Source: Lathyrus oleraceus (taxonomy: Eukaryota > Streptophyta > Magnoliopsida > Fabales > Fabaceae). From it: DNA of 64,000 nt. Below the pieces are notes generated by a model. That model searched no databases. It had not been told where the DNA came from and was given only the letters and a program-made list of their open reading frames with translations. The DNA is taken from NCBI RefSeq assembly GCF_024323335.1, contig NC_066579.1, positions 243,657,068 to 243,721,067 on the forward strand, written 5' to 3'. Below are positions 12,623 to 25,384 of this stretch, one piece after another (position 1 is the stretch's first letter; each line of letters starts with the position of its first letter). The position numbers were made by a program, and so were the translations under genes.

Positions 12623-13485
12623 ATAGTCCTCAGTGGGTTTAACCTAATTTTATGTAGGAAATATTTTGTTGATATTCGATGTTTGCTTGTTTGTATATAT
12701 TATTTGTGTGATATAATCTGTATGTTGTGCTTGGTGATCTCTGAGTGGTGAGATAAGTTCTAACCCAAACTTGAGTGCAATTAAGATAGGAGGATGGTAT
12801 AGTCATGTTCGAATCGTGTGGAGTAGTACTTAACGAGTTGTCTTTAGACCCGTATACTCAGTGGAGACCCCCTTGGAATTACTAATGTCACACGAGTAAA
12901 TCGTGGATATGCATTACTTTTTTCGACCTGGGAGTCCGAGAAACTGAGGACCATAGAACATATAACCCAACTTGGCCTATTTAGGATGTAGTGCGGAGAC
13001 TGTTCAAGTGTAGACTTGATAACAGTTGTTACGCAATACTACACTCATGCGATTTTCTCTTGACAATACTATGGGTTGATGAGTCAGTCATCTAAACCTA
13101 TAGTATCCGATAGAAGGGATCACGACTATAGGATCTTGTTAGAACATGCTCTATAGGTTTTTATCCGTAGTACACTCCTTTGGGATGGTTCTGAACCCGA
13201 CTTCATGCTCGTGAGTCACAACAAACCCTTTGATTCTTGGTTGATCCAATCGGTCTCATCAATATCAATGGAACTTGGGTGTTGATAAGGTGAAAACCAT
13301 AATCCACCAAAGTGGATGGTTTCGATGACGTCTTGATCCCTCCCATGACCTTTGTTTGTTTTTGCCTTGTGTGTGATCCCTTGTGTGTGATTGTCGCATT
13401 CATGTATTCATGAGCATCATAACATTCATCACATCAATATATTTTCAAGGGAACTAAGGTCTTATTTGCAAATAATTTTCAGACC
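12623..13485 (+). other. Ogre 5' leader
   Basis: Untranslated stretch between the primer-binding site and ORF1. It is the same sequence family as the leader of element B on the opposite strand (40800-41742), sharing passages such as AACTTGGGTGTTGATAAGG and CCACCAAAGTGG. The latter forms part of an inverted repeat, ATCCAC/GTGGAT near 13301-13320. No ORF. Confidence 0.7.
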
Positions 13486-13718
13486 ATGGATTATAGACGG
13501 AGGAATACTAAAAAGTACAATTTCAGATATCTTAATTTGAAGGAGTTAAGAAAGTTGTCATCCTTTGTATTAGATCACTAGGACTTCAAGCAACATCATG
13601 GGAAGCTTTTGTCCGTACTATCCACTGATATGGTGGAAGGAATTTTGAGTGTCTTGGTATAGTTTTATGACCCTCTTCATAGTTGTTTCACTTTTCATGA
13701 TTATCAGCTTGTGCCCAT
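13486..13718 (+). pseudogene. Ogre ORF1, first 77 codons, cut by LTR insertion
   Basis: ATG at 13486 opens MDYRRRNTKKYNFRYLNLK, clearly homologous to the start of the ORF1 at 2175-670. Two in-frame TAG codons follow, and the frame ends abruptly at 13718 where a new LTR begins. Everything downstream of this ORF1 is missing from the window. Confidence 0.75.
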
Positions 13719-16532
13719 TGTAAGACCCCAATTTTGACCCTAAGATCCCTCATGTTATCTCATCATATGCATTAGCATTGGGATCACACCTTGGCATTCT
13801 CCTTACCCATCCATTCATTGGGTTTACATTGGGAGATATCACCAAGCACATTTTGATTGTATCATACTTTGTTTTTCATTATTTACTAACCAAAATCCCA
13901 AAAACATGTCAATGTATAGTTTGTTGCTTTTGTAGGAGATGTGTATGCTCACCTATGCTCCATCAAGCTCATATCTAGGGTTTAAGACCCTCAATAAAAG
14001 GATCTCAATCAAGAATTGGTTTAAATTGGTTATAAGCATCATATATGGATCCTCATGATCTTCACATGTTATTTTGATCAAGAAATCATCAAGAGTTTGG
14101 AGTTGGTTTGCCTTGGAAACCTTAATTCATTTGGGAATCTTGTATGACTTCTTCAACAATTGATCAAATATTTCAAGGGATACTTTACATTAAATCATAT
14201 TATGCATATATGACCCTCCATTGGTCCCAAAAGTCAAGAGAATGCCAAGCTAGCAAGTTAGTTCATGGTGGTTGACCAGAGAAAGTTAACTAGTCAAAAC
14301 GGGGGTTCCCTAGACCCTATCTCCTACAATATTTGTTATATGAAAATTATTCTAAGAGAAACGTTACTCAAAATGATATTCCAAACAACTTTCATGTTGA
14401 AGTCAAGAGCTAGTTTTTCTTGGAAAGTCATTTTTTATGGTGAAAGATTATAGGTCATTTTGTCTGAACCCTAGTTTAAAGGTCAACTTCCCAAGACCAT
14501 AACTTGCTCAATTTGTACGATATGAAAGCCATTCAAATTCCATGATCAAATTCAAGATGTATAATTAAACTTTTATGTTTTGAGGAAGTTCAAATTCAAC
14601 TTGCAAATGCATGTGCCAAGAGGAAACACTATAGGTCATTTTGGGCCAATACCATTGAACAATTGATTTTCCTCACCTTCTAAAATGCATAACTCCTTCA
14701 TGCCAAATCCAAATGAGGTCAAATTTGTGAAAACATTTAAGAGGTTTGAAAGACCTACAACTTTTAAGAAGTAACTTTTCTCATTTGAAGTCCATAACAA
14801 AAGTTATTCAAGTTAGAAGAAGTGAACATTTGACTTGGGACTTAGAAAATTTGCAAATATGTTTGATTTGCCAAACGTCCACCTCAAAATTCATCATAAT
14901 CCAAGCTTCAAATAAATAAGTGTTCAACATTAAAGTTGTTCCCCTTGATCTCACCTTTCTAAAAAGTTCAAGATCATGTCATTTGGCCTAAGGATGAAGG
15001 ACTTGCGCATGGATGCAACATGAAGAACCATTTGGATGATTTCCACTTCCAATTTTCATACATGATTGCATGGATTTGTAACATGATTTCAGCATGATCC
15101 TCACTCATTTTTGGACCTGATTACTTCACTTGATGGGTCTATCACACACCCATGCAATCATGCATGGGAATTTCTCAAAATTGGCCAAAATTGGAAGTGT
15201 GTGGAAATGAATCTCCTTGGCTATAAATAAGACCCTTAGTGCTCAGAATTAAGGACCTCATGCCCAAGCTTTGAGCCTGCAATCCCAAACCCTCACCATT
15301 GCAGGATAATCTTGAAGGTTTTCTTTGAAAATCGAGTTTCAAATCTCCATATATTTTGAGATTGAAACTCCAAGAGTCCAGGTCTTTCCTTGATCCTAAT
15401 CACTTCCAACAAGCATCTGAAGCAAGGCCAAGCACAACTAGAATCAAGATCGTGCCAATCTGAAGCTCAATTGAAGGTGAATTTTCAGAATTTTCTTATC
15501 TTCGATTCTCCCTCAATTATTCATCATTCTTTGTGATTTTTGGTGGTCTGAAGTCCTATCAATGTAGGCAAGAAGATTGAGTTGCTTTGAGGTCAAATCG
15601 AAGCAACTTAGTTCACGATCCCCAAAATTCAAATCCCTATATCTTTTTATATATCGGAATTGGAGAAAGTTGAGGTCAGATTCGAGCTCCTGAGCATTTT
15701 TTCTTTAAATCCATGTCTTTTTTTTGTTTATTTTGGTGATGGTTGGTGGTGAACCAGTCCAGTGAGGTACACCAGAGAAGAAGACCGGAGCCCTATCTCC
15801 GGTGATGTGTTGTCACACATCTCAGCCACATAATCTATTTGAAATATTTTAATCTCACACGTCCAATTTGATTACTAAGCGTGTGGCGCAGTTGACTAAG
15901 GTGTTTGTGGAATGCACGTGCTTGGTCGTCAGATCTTCCACCTCAATTAATGAGGGAGATCTGATGGCCCTCCTTTTTTTGATTTTTTGATTTTTGTGTT
16001 TAATCTACTTATTTTGATTAATTCATATTAATTTCATTTTTAATCCAAAAAATATGGGACTTTCACCAAAAATCTTTAAATATTTTCCTCTTTCATTTTC
16101 TGAATTAAAATTATTTTTTGGATTAATTTTGATATTTTTCATGAATTAATTGTTTTTGTGAATTTTTTTAATTGTTTAAAAATACTTCTAACTTTTCAAA
16201 AATTATGAAATTTTTTATCTAAGGTCCTTTGACCTTGTTTGACCTAGGATAAATCTCTTGCCCGTTTATTTGGTGTTTTAAAGAGGTTTTAGATTTTGAC
16301 CAAACTAAATTTAATTTAAATGCATTTTTAATTTGATTTTTAATTGATTAATTGTGTAGAAATAATGTTGAGCCATTTTCATTGACTTGTGAAGTTTGAA
16401 TATGTGTTTGGGCCTTGGTCAAGGTTGATTTGACTTTTGTAGGATTAAAATCATTGGATTTAGAGGATTGATGAAATGTACATTTCATCTCCCAAAATGA
16501 ATAAATGATTTTAATTTGATAAAATTCCTCCC
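13719..16532 (+). mobile_element. LTR of the same family inserted into ORF1, right end missing
   Basis: It opens TGTAAGACCCC like the LTR at 7789 and can be followed in parallel with it for 2.8 kb, until a minus LTR interrupts at about 16533. No polypurine tract precedes it, since the bases before it are ORF1 codons. It is therefore better read as the 5' LTR of a second insertion than as the partner of 7789. An internal deletion joining the two LTRs remains possible. Confidence 0.65.
15232..15239 (+). promoter_or_regulatory. LTR TATA box
   Basis: TATAAATA, at the position equivalent to the TATA box at 9299 in the sister LTR and with the same flanking boxes. Confidence 0.6.
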
Positions 16533-16837
16533 TGAAGCTAGCGGAAATATATCTGAACGTATCGCATGGTCGAACATACAACAGAGTCGCCGTCGAACTT
16601 TATTTATCCCCAAAGGAAAGAGAAAACATCGATAAAACCCGGGGAAAAGAGATATGTTGGATAAGGAAGTCGGTAATGCAAGAGGAAAGTATTAGCACCC
16701 CAAACATCTATGGTACTCCATGGGAACTGTTTTAATTGTTCTCACTCGAATAGGTGTTATCTAAAGATTATTCGCAAAAGAATGGGGGAAAAGGAAAGGA
16801 AATAGATAATATGCTGGGTAAGGTTTGGGGCCCTCAT

Positions 16838-18190
16838 GCCTACGTTTCCTCATAGTGCAATGAGGAATTCAGAGCTTCGTAGTTCAAGGAACTAGAAGTG
16901 GGAGGTGAAAAGAATGGTGATCAAGGTATGGTCTAAACCAAAGAATAGTGTTTTGAACTCCAACAAGGGTGAAAAGATGAACCCAAAAGTAAGGTGGCTA
17001 TTACCAATACGTGGACTAGCAGGCTATAACTATAAGGTAGAGCCAAAAAGGAAGGAATTAAGTGTTTGAGGTTGTAGCCCAAACATCTCTTGGTTCAAAA
17101 GGTGACACAAGAAGGAGCACAAACAAGTAGTGTATTTGGCTCAAAAGTAACTGGTATATCACATGGAGTGAAAGAAGGTAGAATATGAGTGTATTATGGA
17201 GATGAATGGAACGAAGTGACCAAAGTCACAAAATTGAATATTTGGTGATAAGTGACTGAAGAAGTATGATTCGAAATCGAAAGGTGAAAGTGTATTGGAA
17301 TCCATAAGATGAATAACATTTCTACCATTGATGGAAACAACTTAAACCGACACGTGGACCAACAGGCGGCCACTATAGGGTGTTTAGCCAAAAAGGAAGG
17401 AATTAGATGTTTGGGGTTGTAGCCCAAACAACTCTAGGTAGAAAGGTGGACTACATTAGGTGTCCTAAAAGGGTGTAGATGGAATCCCAAAGAAAGTGTA
17501 TTTCGATGTCAAAGGAATAATATGTCACTGGGTGAACGATTCATGATCAAAGGTAGGTAATGGATAGTGAAAGATATGAATGATGCCCTGAGGCGGAAGA
17601 GGAATAATTATAAGTATGCTCGCCAAGGATTCGCATCCTCGTGCATACATATTCTCATCGTGCAATGAGAAATTCAGAGCAATCCTAGTTCGGAACTACG
17701 AGAAAAGAAAGAGAGACATTTGTCTAAGAAACGGGGGCTCACAAGACAAATACCAATTTAAGGAATGATTGTAGTGCAAAGAATGGTATCACTCGCTAGG
17801 GAAAAACAGTTCGAGATCAAAGAAGGATAGTATCTTGGATCCCAGAAGGGCATAAACTCTTAATCAAAGAGCAAGGTATGCATTTACCGATACGTGGACC
17901 AGCAGGCCGCCACTATAGGGTAAAGCCAAAATGAAAGACTGAATTAAGTGTTTGGGGTTGTAGCCTAAACAACTCTCGATTGATGAGGTGGACTGTCGTT
18001 AGGACATCCTAAAGGGATAAACATGGAGTCCAAAGAGAAATATGATTCATCTCAAAAAGATAGTATGATGGAGAATGATTGATTGGATAGAGAATTTAGG
18101 TTGATAAATAAGATATAGCTCCCGAAGAAACTGGGTTTCTTACCTACGTACCCTTATAATGCAATAAAGAAATTAGAGCTTTCGTAGTTC
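16838..18190 (-). repeat. Three two-stem modules in the element A LTR
   Basis: Plus-strand reading: 16840-16882 has outer arms CTACG/CGTAG and inner arms TTCCTCAT/ATGAGGAA around AGTGCA. 17643-17696 has inner TTCTCAT/ATGAGAA around CGTGCA. 18144-18187 has outer CTACG/CGTAG with a weakened inner stem TTAT/ATAA around AATGCA. The same module occurs in the two other Ogre LTR families here. Confidence 0.7.
17003..17990 (-). repeat. Three direct subrepeats inside the LTR
   Basis: Blocks starting at 17003, 17345 and 17886 share ACGTGGACCAGCAGG, then ACTATAGGGT, then GGAATTAAGTGTTTGGGG and TTGTAGCC. Spacing is about 342 and 541 bp, so they are diverged, unequal subrepeats. Confidence 0.7.
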
Positions 18191-21100
18191 AGCCCACTAG
18201 GACTGAAAACAAGGTGGTTGACACAAATTAAGATGATTCAATGATTGAATTGGAATAATTAGAATGAAAGAGTGGAATAGACTTGATAGTTACTTGATAA
18301 AAATTATAATAAAGTCTATGAGTAAAGGTCGATACGATAAGAAACGAGCCAAACGTCTCGAACCCAAAGATATCCAGAATGAGTGTAGGAAAGCTCTAGT
18401 CTCATTCCTTTTTTACCACTTAAGGCTCGTGGCATGTAATTCTCGTCTTGACTTTCACGGGGAGAGAGAAGAATCTTTGTAGTTGTTTCTTATGTTGATG
18501 ATGAAGACCTTATCAGTCATTCGATTCGAATTGCACTAAAGTCTATCAATAGAGGTGAATACGGTGACCGCTGGGTCATACGTCCCATACCCAAAGATAT
18601 TCAGAATGGGGGTAGGAATACTCCAGTCCCACTCTCTCTATTGCTTAAGGCTCTTACCACACACTTCTAACCTTTACTTGACAAGATTTTGAAGATGCCA
18701 CCTTTGATATGCTTGCATAATCCGCTTCTTGGTATGACTGAGGATGCCTTGATTGACGTTCTTGACTTGAGGCCTTGAGCTCCACAACTTGGAAGAAAAG
18801 TCTTATTAAGTGACCAAGGGTCTTTTGGTCACTCAAATTAGACTGTGGGGTTATACAAGTTCAAAGGATTTAATTAATAAAAATTTCTTTTGATCAATTT
18901 AATCATGGGTTAATTTCGGTTTAGGGGACTAGGTTAACCCTAACCTATAAGTTAGTAATTGTTAGAAACTACCCTAAGGGATCATGCATTGATTGATTAA
19001 AGTTGATTAAAAACTCTAAGTTAAAAGTCCTAAGTGTGCATGTTAATCAAAGTATTGATAAGAAATTCTATATACAAACCCTAAGGGAACCTACAATTGT
19101 TAGGAAATGATTCAATCTTAATGTCAAATTCTAGTCCTAAGGGATCATGTCATTAAAAGGTAAAAGCCTAAAATTTCCTCTAAAGGGCAAAATTGTCATT
19201 TACAAAATATGTCCAAATATCTCATATCAAATTTTAACCATGGCCTAAAGTTGGTTAAATCCTAAAGATTGATTTTAACCTAATGTGTGGAAATTGCACT
19301 ATATCCTAAATTTAATCAAAATCTAATTATTTCTAATTAAACCTAGTTTAACCTAATTAAAACCATGTTAACCTAATATTCTAAAAAATCAAGAATTTAA
19401 TTTACTAATACCAAAATTAACCTAATTAACCTAACATTAATCTAGTTAAGCTAATTACAAAATTAAAAATCAATTAAAAAATAAAATAAAATTGAATTTG
19501 GTTGGGAGGTGTGAATCAAAGAAAGGGGTGAGAAGCTGAATTTGTTATGTGGGCTTCAAGCCAAGCCCATTGTTGGATTGTTGGCTAAGGGGGGGGGTGA
19601 GTCCCAGGAAGCAGTGTGAGAGACAAATGTCAAGTGGGCCTTCCGCTAAGCCCAATTCCATTTGGCTCAATGTTCATAGGGGGGTGTAGGTGAAATGGCA
19701 ATGTGTGAAACAAACTTCAGTGGGCCTGGAGGACACCAAGCCCATTAAGGGGTGAATCCACAGTTACATGTTGACTTGTCTAAGTCAACAAGTTTGAACC
19801 AAATTGAAATGCGCGCGCTACTTCCTCCCTCTCACGTTCAATTCACCGGCCAACCGTCGTACACCACCGTGCGGGCGGTTGCCGCCGGCGAAGGTGGTGT
19901 CCTAAGCTAAGTTTGAAATCACCATCAGACACACAAAGTTGCGCTGGAGATTGATTTAGGGGTGGTTTTGTGAGATCGTTTTTGTCCAATCCTAATTGAA
20001 GGATTTCGTTGAAGAACCCTAAATTGCTGCGCGCAAATTAAATGGAACCTAAGGTGAATTGGCATCTACCACCATGGGTCTTGAATTCCTCTCCCAAAAT
20101 TCTACACTCTGGTGACTTGAAAGCATGAAAAAGCAAATATTAAAGATTGACTTACCGAAGAAGGAGACTGGAAAATTGTCAGGTGAGTTTCTGATTTCTT
20201 CTTCACGATTCGTCCTCCTCTCTTATTCCTTTCTTCTTCTTCTTCTTCTTTCTTATGGAACTTGGGAATGATGAACAGTGGATGATGAGGTCTAGATCAA
20301 GAAATTTGAAGCTTCAATGTGAAGCTTTAATGGCTTAGAAAAAGAGCTTTGAGTGATTGAGTGGTGAGGGAGAAATTCCGCAGAGTGAGAGTGAGTTTGA
20401 AGGTGATGCCAAAAAGTGATAGAATGATGGTGATGAACTTGTTTAAATAGGAGTGAGGTTTGGATTTTGTTAGGCTTGGAATCAGGTTTGGGTTTTGTTA
20501 GAGGAGGCTTGGAGTTGGTTAGCATTGGCTCACTGAGTTAGTAGTTAACTCAGTTAGTTATCCTTGACTCAGTTAGTTGGTTATGTTAGTTGCTGAATGA
20601 GTGAATGACCAAGTTTTTGCTCATGTTGACTGGCTAATGCAGGTTATTAATTAAGTGGATTTGTATTAGTGGCTGGAGCGATGACCTGTTGAACAAGTTT
20701 TTCCCTTAGTTAGCTTGGTTAGTGAATTGGAACTTTGTGACTTAGTTTGGAAAGTGTTATGTTTTGAAAATGGTTAGCATTACTTGATGTTATTTTCTAC
20801 TATTAGGGTTTTTTTATTGTCAATGGAAATGATCCACTCAGTTTAACACTTCATTAAAGTATGTTATGTCTTGTCCATGAAACCTTGCATTATTTCATCA
20901 TTGCTCTTACTTGCCATGGAATCTAAATAGGGTTGTTGCCAATGTCATGTGCATGGATTATTGAATCACTATGTGGATGTCCTCATGTTATGCTTTGATG
21001 TTATTTTTCTTTTCATGTCATCCATGTTATCAATTCTGCATGGTGATGGGTTTGTGTTATGCATCAGGGTCATATCCATAGGCTGCAACATGAGGTAGTC

Positions 21101-23117
21101 ACATGGTGGATGTCTTGCATAGTCTCTACTATGATATTCCCTACCATGACCCTGTTGCAAAGAGTTTGGGATTCTCAAGGTTCTCATGCTGAAAAGTTAT
21201 AGCAGTTAGCTAAAGGGAACTAACTTGCAAAGGTTTGATTAATAGTTTGATCCCTTGTTTTAGATGCAACAGTTAACTCAGGCTTAGTTTGTCCAGTTAC
21301 TAATAAGTTATGTTAATGTATTCCTAATGTTACAGGTGTCAGTTCATGGTTTTGCAGGATTGTCCTAATCATGTGTTGGTATTAATTGCAATGGCTTGCT
21401 ACCTTCTGAAGTGGAGGTTCCAATTATTGATTGTAGTTTCTCTCCTACCGCAATTTGCATAACAGGAAATTCATTGGGCCCAGGTGATGGAGCCAAATGT
21501 TGGGTTTCAGGCGCATTATGGCAAGTTAGATATGAGGCAAGCCTTCCAATGGCGCAGTCTGGTCATGGTATGGCTTGTGGGGCACAAGAATCCTGCAAGT
21601 CTGGCATGAACTTACAGCCGATTTGAAATTGCTTTGAGTTGATGCTTTCTTGGTCTCATTCCTCTATTGCAATTCTTGCCCCAATTTTGTAAGACACCCT
21701 AGCTGATATTTGATGAATGCTTGGAACAGTTGATGTGCACTGAAGTGAGTCATGTTCTTTTAGCCATTTATTGGTTTGTGAAGTAGGTGTATGTTGGCAT
21801 TGTATTGGTTGGAATGTGAATGTTTGTGTGTTGTGTGTTGTGTGTTATACTCATCTGTTATGCTGTTATGGTATCATTGATGCAGGGAAATTATGGGAGC
21901 AGGGAGTGCCAAGTGAATACTCATGATTGTTCATTGCAGGTGGTGTTTGAATTGAAGCCATGTGGACTTAGGTTGATGACCTACTAAACCTGTGGTAAGT
22001 TTTACTTCATTTGTAGTTTTCAGTTTTGTTGGGTGTTAATGGATATAGGATCTTTTTAGATTCAGCTATGCACTCATTTGGAACATGACTCCAAGAGTGT
22101 AACTGATTCTGAAGGTTCCTTCCTGGTTGTGATAAGGTTGTTGAGTTGGTTAAAATGCATATGAGCTGTAGGTTGTTGTTGTGTACAACACTGGCTTGTG
22201 AAATGCTGCTAGGTTTAGACATTTGGGTGCATACTATAGGATGGCCCTAGTGTACTGCAGGTAGTGTGGTTTTTTGCAGGAAGCTAGGCTCATGTTGATA
22301 CAAGTTCACATAGTTAGGTCTGGTTACAGTAGGTGTAACTTGGTATGTTTGGGTATACTACATGTTTGGCATGGCTGCAATCATGACTTATGAATCTGGC
22401 AAGGTTATGGATGTTGCAGGTTGAAGTCCCATGTGGTGGCTTGGTCAGGGTGTGGTCTGCTACAGGTCCAGGTATGGTTCACTATAGGATCACAACAGGT
22501 CTGCTATATGAAACTTGCACATTGGCTGGTTTGATGAGGCAATGTGATGCATGTCTATTCATTGTCTATGCTATGGTTATGCTATGTTGCTTGTACATTA
22601 CTTGACTTACTATGCCATGGTGAACACATGTTGCTGTTGTTTGTTGATGGACTGAAGTGAACTTGTTGTTGTTGATCAATGCATGCTACTCAAAGATTCA
22701 ATTTGATGAAGGCATGTGACTGCAGCTAGTCATGGTATGCTGCAGGATTATTGAATATGTATACTGCAGTAAGGTAGGGCAAGGACTGATGCATAACAAG
22801 TTACAATGTTGTGAGTTCATGTTTTTTTTGTAGTTTGGCATGTTGCATTTGGATTAAGCATTTCTAAATGTTTGGATGATGGATTCATTGGTGCCACATT
22901 ATGTTATATTAGGGCAATAAGGACTTGGTTTGGGCAGACCAAAACCAAGGTTTGACAAACCAAAAAACCAAGGCATGGTACACATGAGGTTGAAAATGAG
23001 ACAACTTACTTGGAAATGAAGAAACAAAAGGAAAACACAACCAACATGGCAATTGGATGAAGAATCAAGGCAAAGGGCTAGATTAGGTTTTAGATGGTCA
23101 AAAATGGGTGAGTTAAC

Positions 23118-23303
23118 GTTGGTCAAAGTTGACCAAAAAGTCAATTGTTGACCAAAGTCAACAATTGGTTCTAATTCATTTTTTTGTATTTTTTCTTGTA
23201 AATGGACATTTAATGGATGATTATGGGTGAATTTAGGGTATTAGGGATTTGGGTTGACTTTGGTCAAAGTTGACAAAAAAGTCAACTTTTGACCAAAGTC
23301 AAC
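23118..23303 (-). promoter_or_regulatory. Cluster of W-box cores in two inverted repeats (LTR U3)
   Basis: Within about 200 bp there are about a dozen TTGAC/GTCAA cores, most as TTGACC or TTGACT, the WRKY-binding W-box. They are arranged as two inverted repeats, 23118-23163 and 23253-23303; the second has arms of about 22 bp around an A-rich centre. The site lies about 1 kb into the LTR in element A's sense. WRKY control is inferred from the motif only. Confidence 0.55.
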
Positions 23304-24295
23304 ATTTGGTCAAAATTTCCAAGGCTTGTAATTTTTCATGTAATGATCAATGTGATGGTTTATAACGGATTGAAAGAAATGAGAATGGTTTGAAAATGGC
23401 TTGAAAATGGTTTTCTCCTGGTACATTTATGCTTGATTTTGAAATGGACATGACATGACTTATAACATGGAATGATCAAATTACCTGGATCAATAACAAG
23501 ACTATGACTTGATGAAATGAGACTAAGGTTTGAACATGAATCAATAAACTTGACCACCAGTTAGATTTTAGTATAATAGGTTTTAGTGATTTGGATAGAT
23601 AAAGCCATAAATGCACCAACAACAAGCCATAAATCAAATTCAAGACCAATGACCTAATATACCAGCCAACCAAGGGTGGGCCAAGTATTTAAGGTGACCA
23701 GATGGAATGGCATAAATGGAGTCAAGTATGGGAACTGTGCCACCTAGGTTTGAGTCAAGATGGATGGATGAGGATCAAAGTGGGCACTAATCCTCCAATG
23801 GGTGAAAGGTGGATGAAATTGGGGTTTTGGATGTTACCAGATGGAGAGTTAAGCCACATAGTCCATCAAGACCATTCCATCCTTGATTAGGGTTTACATT
23901 TGGTCCACCTCCTAAACAAGTCCTTTGAATCAAGTTAGGTGCTTCAACAACAACTCTTCCAAGGTATGAGCATTCATTAGGGTTTTGATGGCCAAGTCAA
24001 GATCCAGAGAAGCTCCATAAGATCCCATCATCATATCTTGTTGAATCCATACCTCCACCACCAAACAATTAGAGTTTCACATCCCTTATGCTTGATGAAA
24101 TAGTCAAACCATGCTTTTGAAACTTGATCCCCACACAAACCCTAGCTTCACAAGCTAAACGTTTTGAATCTATGGTGACCCACTAATGGAGGAATGATGC
24201 ATATGAATGAATTATGAATGTATGCAAATGATTCCCAAGTCAAATGGTTGGATGAAAAACTAGGAAAAAGGGGGGGCAAATTTTGGAGTACAACA

Positions 24296-24308
24296 ACAGC
24301 CCCTATTT
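24296..24308 (-). other. Polypurine tract of element A
   Basis: Minus-strand AAATAGGGGCTGT abuts the LTR start at 24295. It matches element B's GAATAGGGGCAGC at the same place. Confidence 0.75.
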
Positions 24309-25384
24309 AATCTTCTTGAACCTGAATACAGGAATTACGGAAGCTTTTCAGGTATTCTAGGTGGAAGAGGATTAAATATCGACGTATCCAAAAATTTTCT
24401 TCAATAGGTGGTTGGAGCCATCACCGGCTTTTGATGTTTACGTGGGGTATCATGGTGTAGAATATGATATATGCAGTGCTTGCTGTATGCTTTTCTTTTA
24501 TGATGCATGCTTGCTTGTTCGTTTATCTTACTGTCATTTGTGGGGATATGAGTCTTTATTATGATAGGACTTCGACTCGTCATCGAAGATTGGGAGGTGA
24601 TCACTGTGGAATCCAAGTATTACCAACACTGCTGTCAAGGAATCGTCTACCCGCTGAGGGACATCGAGACACTAAAACCAACCTGGCAGCCAAGCCAATT
24701 GAATGTCACAGGTGTTCAAGCAAAACCATTTCTTCGGCCGTCAGTCATCTTTCAAGTTTATCGGGATTTCACAGTAATGCATAGTGTTTCCCTTTAGTGT
24801 AGCTTTTATTGTTCCCCAAAATTTTAAAGTATTATGTGTATAAGATAAATCAGTTACTTTGAATACAAACACGGAAGAAGAAAAAATAATCGATGGAACA
24901 AACTGAATTTTATTGATATGAAACTGTACATAGGGTGTGTACAAAGATGCAGACACCCTTGATGAGGATGTGGCAAAAATTGAAAAATATAAATGAAATG
25001 GCAATGGGAAATATTTTGTATATATTTTCTTCCATTGATTACAACATTGGCCTTAGTCTACTGTAGAATCTGAATACCGAGACCCTACTTCGGCTGACGA
25101 TGATTGGATTGGTCCTTGCCTATATGATATCTAGCTTGTAGCGTAATGGGCTCGAGGATCATAGTCAATACCTTTATCCCTAACTTTTTCCTGGACATTT
25201 CTTATTCTTTTCGTCCACCGGGATGCTCCTTTTTGCCTAAGCCGCCCTTTCGGGTTTTTGACTTAGCGAGCCTTATTTTTATTCCCTAGCTTTTGCATGG
25301 ACAATTCATTTTTTGGTCCATCGGGATAACCATTTTTTCCTAGATCAACCTTGCGGAGATTAATCTAGCGGACTTTTATCATTT
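24309..25384 (-). other. 3' untranslated region of element A
   Basis: About 1.1 kb between the end of integrase and the polypurine tract. It contains no recognisable gene. Unlike element B it lacks the TTACCG array, but its integrase-proximal end holds the hairpin group listed next. Confidence 0.6.
25190..25370 (-). repeat. Four inverted repeats with varying arms after integrase (element A)
   Basis: Plus-strand arms: TGGAC/GTCCA near 25191-25216; CTAAG/CTTAG at 25237-25266 around CCGCCCTTTCGGG; TGGAC/GTCCA near 25297-25320; CTAGAT/ATCTAG at 25340-25368. Each is followed by an element like GCGRG or CGGGA. The same group sits at the same place in element B (39020-39180). Confidence 0.65.

Larger units (their letters stand above)
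16533..24295 (-). mobile_element. 3' LTR of element A (minus strand, about 7.8 kb)
   Basis: The right edge read on the minus strand starts TGTTGTACTCCAAAATTTGCC, directly after the polypurine tract of element A. The left edge (TGAAGCTAGCGG on the plus strand) falls where homology of the interrupted host LTR stops. The first 300 bp from the left carry the conserved Ogre LTR-end block (GAGTCGCC, GGAAAG, GTACTCCATGGG). A GC-rich patch at 19810-19910 and an AT-rich stretch before it parallel element B's LTR. The span is long even for Ogre, so an unseen insertion in 20600-23200 cannot be excluded. No coding ORF. Confidence 0.65.

Noticed and set aside
19800..19920. GC-rich patch (GCGCGC, GCCGCCGGCG) considered as a CpG island of a host gene
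   Set aside because: Sits inside the element A LTR with a matching GC patch at the same relative place in the element B LTR (31810-31910), and no gene follows.
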